From Bacteroidales bacterium (GTDB lineage Bacteria; Bacteroidota; Bacteroidia; Bacteroidales; Marinilabiliaceae), in the NCBI GenBank assembly GCA_017417385.1, contig JAFPZF010000081.1, forward strand, positions 1-62,194: 62,194 bases of DNA, in the 5' to 3' direction. Under the pieces are notes generated by a model. It had not been told where the DNA came from and did no database searches. It was given only the letters and a program-made list of their open reading frames with translations. The first letter of the stretch is position 1. Every line of letters begins with the position of its first letter. Position numbers and translations under genes: made by a program. Shown piece after piece: positions 40,801 through 48,233 of the stretch.

Positions 40801-41290
40801 AGAATTTTCGAGGAGGCGGGGCAAAGAGGAATTATGAATGAGGAATTGTCTGAGGATTGTGCAAGGCTGGAGCCTTGATTTCAGCAACGACGTAGACTGG
40901 AGCCTACGCCGAACAAGGGCGGAGAGGAGCGAGGGTGGAGGCGTGAGTGGTTAACATAAGATGGGATAAGTCTAATGCAGGGCTAATGCAATTAGCAATT
41001 AGCAATGAGGAATTGTCAGAGTCGTCAGAGGAACGGAGGGGAACGAGAAATGTGGAGGATGGGAGAAAGGGAGAGAAGAGGGAGAGAAGAGGGAGAGAAG
41101 AGGGGGAGAAGAGGGCGAGAAGGGGGAAGAGAGTGAGGGCGAGGAGGGTAGAAAAAAACGTCGGATAGGGGGTGATGACAGAAAAGTGGCACAATGATGG
41201 TGATTTTTTATACCTTGTAAATCAGGGTAGTAGGATAACTTCGCTAACGGTATTTGCAGAAAATAGCAGAATAACACAAAGCGAAAGAAC
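40801..41290. other. Intergenic region with repeats before the pectin genes
   Basis: About 490 bp without a gene. In order: an AATTATGAATGAGGAATTG block (40829-40850), two small hairpins (AAGGCTGGAGCCTT at 40863-40876 and CGTAG...CTACG at 40891-40908), the 11-bp array F, an AATTAGCAATTAGC block with GTCAGAGTC units, a purine tract of GAGAAGAGGGA repeats (41055-41135), and an AT-richer 70 bp before the ATG. TTG at 41215 and TAACTTCG at 41236 could be a weak promoter. Confidence 0.6.
40969..41032 (-). repeat. 11-bp array copy F joined to an AATTAGCAATT/GTCAGAGTC block
   Basis: On the minus strand TTAGCCCTGCA followed by TTAGACT (40969-40990). Immediately next to it on the plus strand is AATTAGCAATTAGCAATGAG, GAATT and two 9-mers (GTCAGAGTC GTCAGAGGA). 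The same junction of the two repeat types is seen at 8620-8680. Confidence 0.7.
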
Positions 41291-43240
41291 ATGAAAAGAG
41301 AAGGAATGATAGCGAGAGGAGCGTTGAGCCTGATGGTCATGACCATGATGGCGGGGACGGCGGAGGGCGTTGTCAAGGTACACACCCTCGGGGACAGCAC
41401 GATGGCGCCATACGACGAGAGTGCGACAGTCACGAGAGGGTGGGGAATGTACGTCCAGCAGTTCCTGAGCGACGCCAAGGCGATCAACTATGCGCGAGGC
41501 GGGCGAGATGCGAGGGGAGGCCTCGAGGAGCTATGGCCTACGGCGAAGAAGGCGGTCGAGGAAGGCGACTACGTCATAATCTCGTTCGGGCATAACGACG
41601 AGAAGAATAGCGGAATGGACGGCGTCGAGCTCTATAACTATTATGTATCGACAGGTCAGACAGAGAAGGCGAACAGCGTCGATAAGCGCGGGACAATACC
41701 GACGACGACATATAAGAAGTGCCTCGGGGCGATAGTCGATGAGGTGAGGGCGATGAAGGCGACGCCAGTGTTAGTCTCGCCCGTTTGCAGATCGTATTTC
41801 AGCGGGAGCACCATCAAGAGGAACGGGAGGCACGACCTCGGTGACAACTTCTCAGTCCTGACGAGCGAAGGAGTCAAGGAGGGGCAGAAAGTCGGGACGG
41901 ACGACCACAGGATGGACTATGCGTATCACTGCAAGCAGTTGGCCGACTCGGTAGGAGTCCCGTTCATAGACCTGACGACGGCGACCAAGGAACTGTATGA
42001 GAGCTACGGCGACACGAAGAGCCACGAAGTCCTCTTTGACGGGGATGGGAGCACACACTTCAGTTCGACGGGAGCGGCGATAGTGGCGCGGATATGGGCG
42101 CAGGAGATGCAGAAGCTCGGGCTCCTCGGGGAGCATATAAGACTCACGTCAGAGCTTAGCGTCATGCCGACGGAGGCGGCGTTTGGAAGTGCGTATGCAG
42201 GGCATAAGATGACAAAGGAGCTGATGATAAACGGATTTGACCTGAAGCCAGAGAACGGCGAGATAACCGTCACAGCCACGGAGGGCATAGAAGTCTCGGC
42301 AGACAAAGAGAACTGGTCGAGCGAAGTCAAGGTAGCGTATAGTGGCGGGACAGTCGTCGAGAACGTATATATACAAGTCACCTTGCCGGCAGAGGGCGGA
42401 GTAGAGGGGACAGTCAGCATCAGACAGGGCGAGACGAGCATCGAAGTGCCAGTCACAGCGTCGACAGTAGCACTCGGGGAGGGTGAGGCCGTTGAGGTCC
42501 GGTGGAGACTCGAGAACGACGCGAAGTATAGCCTAAGCGGGCCGGCGGAGCCCATAGAAGAGAAGTATGAAGGGATGACGCTACAGAGCTATAACAGTCC
42601 GAAGGGCGGTGCAACGCTATGGGCGGACGTCGAGGGCGGTAATGACGAGACGCACCCGAACACATATAAGATGCAGAGGAACGTCATAGACAGCGAGGGC
42701 GGCACATGGCCCAAGGACGAGATCGACGACAACCCGACGAGATACATAGAGTTTGCGGTGAAGGCCGTCGAGGGGACCACGCTACAGATCAGCGACATAG
42801 GGCTGAGGATAGCAGGAGCGGGCGGAAACGGCATGATGTGCCACGTCTATTATTCAGTCGATGAATACGAGACGAGGACCACGATGTTTGCGCCGAGCAA
42901 GATGACGAGCAACACCATATACGAGATAGAGGCCAAGCCCGTCGTCAAGATAAGCGGTGAGCAGGTGCTCAGACTGAGAGTGTACCCGTGGTATAATGGC
43001 GGGGCGACAGGGAAGACCATCTGTCTCTCGGACGTCGTAGTGAAGGGAGTCGCAGTAGCCAACGTCGAGGAGCCTACGGGAATGGAAGAGACGAGGGTGA
43101 CGGGCGGAGAAGATGTCGCCAGCGAGGAGATATACAGCATAGATGGTCGGCGAGGAGGCAAGACACGGGGGCTGGTAGTGTCCGTCAAGAAGTATGCGGA
43201 CGGGAGAGTTAAAGTAGAGAAGAGACTAAATAATCTATAG
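41291..43240 (+). CDS. Rhamnogalacturonan acetylesterase-like SGNH hydrolase with sorting tail
   Basis: A 649-residue secreted esterase. After a signal peptide, the SGNH domain (about 27-285) has block I GDST (34-37), the block II region NYARGGRDARGG, block III GHND and the catalytic Asp-His in DGSTHFSSTGA. This is the CE12-type layout that deacetylates rhamnogalacturonan of pectin. Two beta-rich regions follow (about 290-400 and 415-600, the latter resembling a discoidin-like or carbohydrate-binding module). The last 40 residues (EEIYSIDGRRGGKTRGLVVS and on) look like a type A C-terminal signal of the type IX secretion system. It is 23 nt upstream of the pectinesterase gene. Confidence 0.88.
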   Translation: MKREGMIARGALSLMVMTMMAGTAEGVVKVHTLGDSTMAPYDESATVTRGWGMYVQQFLSDAKAINYARGGRDARGGLEELWPTAKKAVEEGDYVIISFGHNDEKNSGMDGVELYNYYVSTGQTEKANSVDKRGTIPTTTYKKCLGAIVDEVRAMKATPVLVSPVCRSYFSGSTIKRNGRHDLGDNFSVLTSEGVKEGQKVGTDDHRMDYAYHCKQLADSVGVPFIDLTTATKELYESYGDTKSHEVLFDGDGSTHFSSTGAAIVARIWAQEMQKLGLLGEHIRLTSELSVMPTEAAFGSAYAGHKMTKELMINGFDLKPENGEITVTATEGIEVSADKENWSSEVKVAYSGGTVVENVYIQVTLPAEGGVEGTVSIRQGETSIEVPVTASTVALGEGEAVEVRWRLENDAKYSLSGPAEPIEEKYEGMTLQSYNSPKGGATLWADVEGGNDETHPNTYKMQRNVIDSEGGTWPKDEIDDNPTRYIEFAVKAVEGTTLQISDIGLRIAGAGGNGMMCHVYYSVDEYETRTTMFAPSKMTSNTIYEIEAKPVVKISGEQVLRLRVYPWYNGGATGKTICLSDVVVKGVAVANVEEPTGMEETRVTGGEDVASEEIYSIDGRRGGKTRGLVVSVKKYADGRVKVEKRLNNL

Positions 43241-43263
43241 AAAATTCCCAAATCAACTAAATA

Positions 43264-46200
43264 ATGAAAGCAGGAAAGATATTCAGTACAGTGCTATGGC
43301 TCCTGACAGGAGGAGTCGTAGCAGTAGCCGAGGAGGCGCCGCAGACAGCGACGTGGAGTCTCGACCAGGGGGACGCCAATGCTACGGCGGCAGTAGTCAG
43401 CCAGGAAGGAATCCTGAGTGCGACAGGGTTCACGATGGGCGACAAGCTATACATCCCGGCGACGTCGGCGACAGTGAAGGCGGGCGACGAGACCATGACC
43501 AAGTTTCAGCCGACCGAGAAGTTGACGACGAAAGACGAGTCGGCGTATATACAGTTCTATCTTACGCCGAAGAAAGGAGTCACGCTGACGCCGAAGACCA
43601 TGAAGATAAAGGCGACGAAGATAGGGACGAACGGCGGAACCATAGACATCGTCGCCAAGGCGGGGGACAAGACAGTCACGCTAGTCGAGAGCCTTGCGCC
43701 ATACAGGACTAACGACAAGGACGACACGACGCCGGAGTATTCAGACGAGACCCTCGACATGAGCGGGGTAGGCAGCACGGCGGAGAGACTGACAGTCTAT
43801 GTCTATGTCTATAACCTCAATTCAGACAAGCAGATAGGCATCTCCGACATAGAGATAGCAATGGCAGTCGAAGGCGAGGCGCAGGAAGTCGCTCGGTACA
43901 CCCTCAGCGTCGGCGGCAATATGGAGGAGGCGGGCAAAGTGACCGCAAACCCATCGGGCGCAGAGTTCGACGAGGGGACAGAGGTGACCGTCACGGCTGG
44001 CGAGAACTTCGGCTATCACTTCCAGAAGTGGGTAGATAGCGAGGGAGCGACAGCCTCGGAGGAGAACCCGTATACATTCCAGATAGAGAAGAACACAAGT
44101 CTGACGGCGCAGTATAGTAAGAGCGAAGTCTATTCAGTCGTCGTAGAGCTCGAGGGCGGGGCGAACTACAACCTCGTCCAGTACAATCCCGTCGGGAACG
44201 TCGTCGATGGAGTCCACTATTACGAGGAGGGGACAGACGTCAGGCTGACGGCGGTCAGCAACAGAATACTGACCTTCACGTCGTGGGAGGACAACAGCAC
44301 GAACATCGAGAGAGACATAAGAGTGACGGGCGACATGACATTGAGGGCCACATTTGCAAGTGAGGACTACATAGTAGGGTGGGACCTATATGACGACCAG
44401 CCGTCGAAAGACAGGGCGGCGGACTACAAGAGCGACAGCGAGAATGCGGGGATGCTGAGCCTCAGGAATGCCGAGGGGCAGACGACCAGTTGGCTGACGA
44501 GGGGCGTCAACAACGGCAAGGAGAACGGGCGATATGGTGCGAGAGTCTGGAAGGCCCTCAGTGAGGGGTGGTATTTCGAGATCACATTCTCGTCGAAGGG
44601 GTATAAGAACCTCGTGCTCTCGGCGGGAGTCGATGACGACTATAACGCATACGCCAAGACCGACGTCCAGTATAGCGTCGACGGGGAGAACTACACCACA
44701 TTCGGCACGTATGAGCTGCCGTACAGAGGATGGGCCATGAACGAGTTCGCATTGCCGGAGGCTGCCAACGACCAGGAGAAAGTGTGGATAAGATTCTACG
44801 GACAGGGCTTCATGACAGACGGAGCGGAGATGCAGGGCGTCGAGAGCACCAATGACGGTACGACCGTCGGCGAGATATTCGTGCTCGGTGAGCCGGAGGC
44901 GGCGAACGACGAAGTAGCGCCGAGCCTCGTGACAATACTGCCGGCCGATGGCAGTGAAGGAGTCGGGGCGTCGGGCTCAGTCGTGCTGACCTTTGACGAG
45001 AAAGTCAAGGCAGGGGAAGGGCAGGCCACGCTGAACGGACAGGCCATAGAGGCGACCATAAGCGGAAGGACGGTAGTCTATAGATATGCGGGACTCGAGT
45101 ATGACACAGAGTATGAGTTCGTAGTCGGGGCAGGAGTCCTGACAGACAGGAGCGGCAATGCGTATGAGGGGACGACAGTCCGATTCAGGACAATGAAGAG
45201 AGAGGAGCCAGAGATGAAAGTCGTCGATGCAATAGTCGCACAAGACGGCAGCGGGGACTACACGACAGTCCAGGCGGCGATAGACGCAGCGCCGACGGGG
45301 AGAGTCAAGCCGTGGATGATACTAGTCAAGAACGGAGTGTATCAGGAGCATATAGACGTCCCGGCGAACAAGCCATACATAAGCCTCATCGGGCAGGACA
45401 GGGACAAGACCATCATAGCGGACGACAAGCTATGTGGAGGCGACAATGCGCTGCACGTCAGTGTCGGTGCGACAGTCGTCGTCAAGGCGGACGACTTCTA
45501 TGCAGAGAACATCACCTTCGAGAACTCGTATGGACACGAGAAACAGGCGGGACCGCAGGCGTTGGCGCTCAACACCATGGGCGACAGAGTAGTCTTGAAC
45601 AACGTCTCGCTCTTGAGCTATCAGGACACGTGGATCACTACGAGCACGTCCAACAACAGACACTATGCGAAGAACTGCCTGATAGAGGGCGCGGTAGATT
45701 TCATCTATAACAGTGGTAACGTCTATTTCGATGGCGATACGCTCGAGATAAACAGGCCGAGTGGAGGTTACATAGTAGCGCCGAGCCACAGCACCGACGT
45801 CGAGTGGGGATACGTCTTCGTGAACAACGTCATCAGGGCACGGAAGGGCGTCAACGTCACGGACATCTGGCTCGGGAGGCCGTGGCATAACAACCCGTTG
45901 ACCGTCTTCATCAACACCAGGACGTACGTAGGCATACCTGCGGCGGGGTGGTATGAGACCATGGGTGGCCTGCCGGCGATCTGGGCAGACTATAACACGA
46001 CCGATGCCGACGGGAATCCGTTGGACCTCTCGATGAGAAGGGACACATATTATAAGACCGTCGATGGTGAGAAAGTCTATGGGAAGGCCAAGAACAGCCT
46101 GACGGCAGAGGAAGTCGCAACATATACAATAAGGAATGTCGTCGGTGGCAAGGACAGTTGGATGCCGGACCTCCTGACGGAGGCGCCAGGGGTGCCAGAG

Positions 46201-46560
46201 GTCAGCGAGGAGAATGGATGGATAACGTGGGAGCCGGTAGAGTATGCGACGTGCTACATAGTCGAGGCAGACGGCGAGATAGCGGCAGTCACGACAGAGA
46301 GCAAGTATGCAATAGGCGGAAATAAGACCGCGAAGTACACAGTAAGGTCAGTCGGCGAGTATGGGGCGTTGAGCCAGAGGGCTGTCGTCGGCGCGAGTGC
46401 AGTCACGTCAGTTAAGGAGACCGGATGCGGGGCGAGCGTCAGGAGGAAAGTATATGACATGAGCGGGAGAAGGAACGTCGGGAGCAGGAGAGGAGTGAAT
46501 ATAGTTGTGGAGACGGATGCTGACGGGAGGAGCAAGGTAGAGAAAGTAGTTGTAAGGTGA
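43264..46560 (+). CDS. Multidomain secreted pectinesterase (CE8) with sorting tail
   Basis: A 1098-residue protein: signal peptide; beta-rich N-terminal part (20-200); two InlB-like repeats (about 205-290 and 292-375, GYHFQKWVDSEGAT and LTFTSWEDNSTN); a module at 380-550; a Big_5 Ig-like domain (about 555-645, VVLTFDEKVKAGEG); and the pectin methylesterase beta-helix (about 650-975). Catalytic motifs are NGVYQEHIDVP, GPQALALNT, LSYQDTWI, VDFIYNSGN and LGRPW. A fibronectin-like piece follows, then a sorting tail (KVYDMSGRRNVGSRRGVNIV). It removes methyl esters from homogalacturonan, and pairs with the preceding acetylesterase. A terminator follows 22 nt after the stop. Confidence 0.92.
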   Translation: MKAGKIFSTVLWLLTGGVVAVAEEAPQTATWSLDQGDANATAAVVSQEGILSATGFTMGDKLYIPATSATVKAGDETMTKFQPTEKLTTKDESAYIQFYLTPKKGVTLTPKTMKIKATKIGTNGGTIDIVAKAGDKTVTLVESLAPYRTNDKDDTTPEYSDETLDMSGVGSTAERLTVYVYVYNLNSDKQIGISDIEIAMAVEGEAQEVARYTLSVGGNMEEAGKVTANPSGAEFDEGTEVTVTAGENFGYHFQKWVDSEGATASEENPYTFQIEKNTSLTAQYSKSEVYSVVVELEGGANYNLVQYNPVGNVVDGVHYYEEGTDVRLTAVSNRILTFTSWEDNSTNIERDIRVTGDMTLRATFASEDYIVGWDLYDDQPSKDRAADYKSDSENAGMLSLRNAEGQTTSWLTRGVNNGKENGRYGARVWKALSEGWYFEITFSSKGYKNLVLSAGVDDDYNAYAKTDVQYSVDGENYTTFGTYELPYRGWAMNEFALPEAANDQEKVWIRFYGQGFMTDGAEMQGVESTNDGTTVGEIFVLGEPEAANDEVAPSLVTILPADGSEGVGASGSVVLTFDEKVKAGEGQATLNGQAIEATISGRTVVYRYAGLEYDTEYEFVVGAGVLTDRSGNAYEGTTVRFRTMKREEPEMKVVDAIVAQDGSGDYTTVQAAIDAAPTGRVKPWMILVKNGVYQEHIDVPANKPYISLIGQDRDKTIIADDKLCGGDNALHVSVGATVVVKADDFYAENITFENSYGHEKQAGPQALALNTMGDRVVLNNVSLLSYQDTWITTSTSNNRHYAKNCLIEGAVDFIYNSGNVYFDGDTLEINRPSGGYIVAPSHSTDVEWGYVFVNNVIRARKGVNVTDIWLGRPWHNNPLTVFINTRTYVGIPAAGWYETMGGLPAIWADYNTTDADGNPLDLSMRRDTYYKTVDGEKVYGKAKNSLTAEEVATYTIRNVVGGKDSWMPDLLTEAPGVPEVSEENGWITWEPVEYATCYIVEADGEIAAVTTESKYAIGGNKTAKYTVRSVGEYGALSQRAVVGASAVTSVKETGCGASVRRKVYDMSGRRNVGSRRGVNIVVETDADGRSKVEKVVVR

Positions 46561-46582
46561 ATTGAGTTTTATTTGTGTGCAG

Positions 46583-46616
46583 AAGCCCGGCGCAGTTGAT
46601 TGCGTCGGGCTTTTCA
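46583..46616 (+). terminator. Terminator of the pectin esterase operon
   Basis: AAGCCCGGCGCA pairs with TGCGTCGGGCTT (one G-T pair), 6-nt loop, then TTTC. Confidence 0.9.
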
Positions 46617-46877
46617 ATAGGCAATTAGCAATGAGCAATTGTCGGAGTCGTCGGAGGTGTCGGAGTCGTTGGAGAAAGAGTGGGAGAAAATATTAAGTTG
46701 CGGATATGCATTATGTACTATTTGTTTCTCAGAACCGTATGATTTGAATGAGTGGGGGAATTTTTTGAAAGTTTTGCCAGAATTATTGTTGTTCGTAATG
46801 TATGGCAACTCTATGAGACCGTAGCCCCTCTGAGGCAATGGCTCCACTTTGTGGCGGCTGAACACGACGACGCGAAA
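46617..46877. repeat. Intergenic repeat block with an AT-rich stretch
   Basis: No gene is seen. 46619-46672 is another AATTAGCAATGAGCAATT block followed by four 9-mers (GTCGGAGTC, GTCGGAGGT, GTCGGAGTC, GTTGGAGAA) and GAGTGGGAGAAAA, as at 59000. The following 46690-46850 is richer in A and T than its surroundings and has short open frames in both directions, none convincing. Confidence 0.6.
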
Positions 46878-46916
46878 GAAGCCCAGGCTTGCCTTCGGGA
46901 GGCACGCCTGGGCTTC
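46878..46916 (-). terminator. Terminator of thrC
   Basis: GAAGCCCAGGC pairs with GCCTGGGCTTC, and an inner GCCT/AGGC pair extends the hairpin. On the minus strand it is followed by TTTCG, a weak T run. It is 23 nt after the thrC stop. Confidence 0.75.
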
Positions 46917-46938
46917 AACCACAAACATATTCTTTTTA

Positions 46939-48141
46939 TCATAGCGGGTCAAGATACGGGACGTCGACTTGCAAGGTGTCGGGATACTTGATGCCTGCCC
47001 CAGTGTTGAGCAGCACGACTCGTTCTCCCTTCGCTATCCACCCCTTCTCCCTCAACTTTCTGGCTGCTGCATAGGTTGCAGCACCCTCGGGACAGACAAA
47101 GTGTCCTTCGCTCTGTGCAAGTGTCTTTACTGCTGATATGATCTCGTCGTCCGAGACAGATACTGCGCTTCCTTTTGTCTTCCGAATCGCATCGAGGACG
47201 AGGAAGTCTCCGAGAGCCTTTGGAACGTTGATGCCGAAGGCCACTGTCTGAGAGTTCTTAGCAAAAGTGCTCTCTGCCTCTCCCTTGTCGAATGCGTCCA
47301 CGATGGGCTTGCAGCCCTCGGCCTGGACGGCGACTAGTCTGGGCAGTGGACCAGAGACCCAACCCATCTGGCGGAGTTCGTCGAGCGCCTTGTAGATGCC
47401 GATGATGCCGACTCCGCCGCCCGTCGGGTAGAGTATGACGTCCGGCAGTCTCCAGTCGAGCTGCTCTGCTATCTCGAGCCCCATGGTCTTCTTCCCCTCT
47501 ATCCTGTATGGCTCCTTCAGGGTCGATGCGTCGTAAATCCCTTGCTCCCGAACCATCTTGCCGACTATCTTCCCGCAGTCGCTGATTAGTCCGCGGACGA
47601 GGAACAGGTCTGCGCCTGCCGCTGCGCACTCGTTGCGAGTAATCTTCGGCGCGTCTTCCGGCATGACAATGGTTGCCGTAATGCCTGCCTTGGCTGAGTA
47701 CACTGCCCAGGCTGCACCTGCGTTGCCGTTAGTAGGCATGGCGAGTTGTCTCACTCCTAGCTCCTTGGCTCGTGAGACTCCGACGGCTGCTCCGCGAGCC
47801 TTGAATGTGCCAGATGGAATGATGCCCTCGTCCTTTATCAGCAGGTTCTCGATGTCGATAGCTGCCCCCGCCTTTCGCAGTGGAAGCAGAGGCGTCAGCC
47901 CCTCGCCGAGGGTGACGATATTCTCCTCCTCTTGGACGGGAAGTAGCTCCTTGTAGCGCCAGAGTGTTGCAGGACGGCCCGCAATGTCGGCCTTTGAGAC
48001 TATCGAGGCTGCCTTCGAAAGGTCATACTTCACAAGAAGAGGGCTGCCGCAGTCGCAAAGCTGGTGTTGGTGGCTCAGGTCGTATGTCTTGCCGCACTTG
48101 GGGCAATAGAGGTTGGTAGCTGTTGAATTTGTCTTTGTCAT
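46939..48141 (-). CDS. thrC: Threonine synthase
   Basis: A 400-residue PLP enzyme that makes threonine from O-phosphohomoserine. The N-terminus has a zinc-ribbon-like CPKCG...CDCG pair. The PLP lysine is Lys114 (PSGTFKARG), and phosphate-binding and family motifs TNGNAGAAWAVYSA, YPTGGGVGIIGIYK and CPEGAATYAA are clear. It begins 92 nt after the carboxypeptidase gene on the same strand with no terminator between, so it could be the last gene of that operon. That would join an Asp-yielding pathway to an Asp-family amino acid, but a promoter in the gap cannot be excluded. Confidence 0.92.
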   Translation of the reverse strand: MTKTNSTATNLYCPKCGKTYDLSHQHQLCDCGSPLLVKYDLSKAASIVSKADIAGRPATLWRYKELLPVQEEENIVTLGEGLTPLLPLRKAGAAIDIENLLIKDEGIIPSGTFKARGAAVGVSRAKELGVRQLAMPTNGNAGAAWAVYSAKAGITATIVMPEDAPKITRNECAAAGADLFLVRGLISDCGKIVGKMVREQGIYDASTLKEPYRIEGKKTMGLEIAEQLDWRLPDVILYPTGGGVGIIGIYKALDELRQMGWVSGPLPRLVAVQAEGCKPIVDAFDKGEAESTFAKNSQTVAFGINVPKALGDFLVLDAIRKTKGSAVSVSDDEIISAVKTLAQSEGHFVCPEGAATYAAARKLREKGWIAKGERVVLLNTGAGIKYPDTLQVDVPYLDPL

Positions 48142-48233
48142 ATTGTTTGTGGTTTTAGTGGTATCTTCCGAAGGCTACGTAAGAAACCTTTCCACTAAGC
48201 CGACGTAAGTCCACTTTGTTGTAGTAATTGAAT

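Noticed and set aside
46614-46952. Possible small gene on the minus strand before thrC's end
   Set aside because: It runs through the repeat block and the thrC terminator hairpin, and has no promoter, domain or codon pattern.
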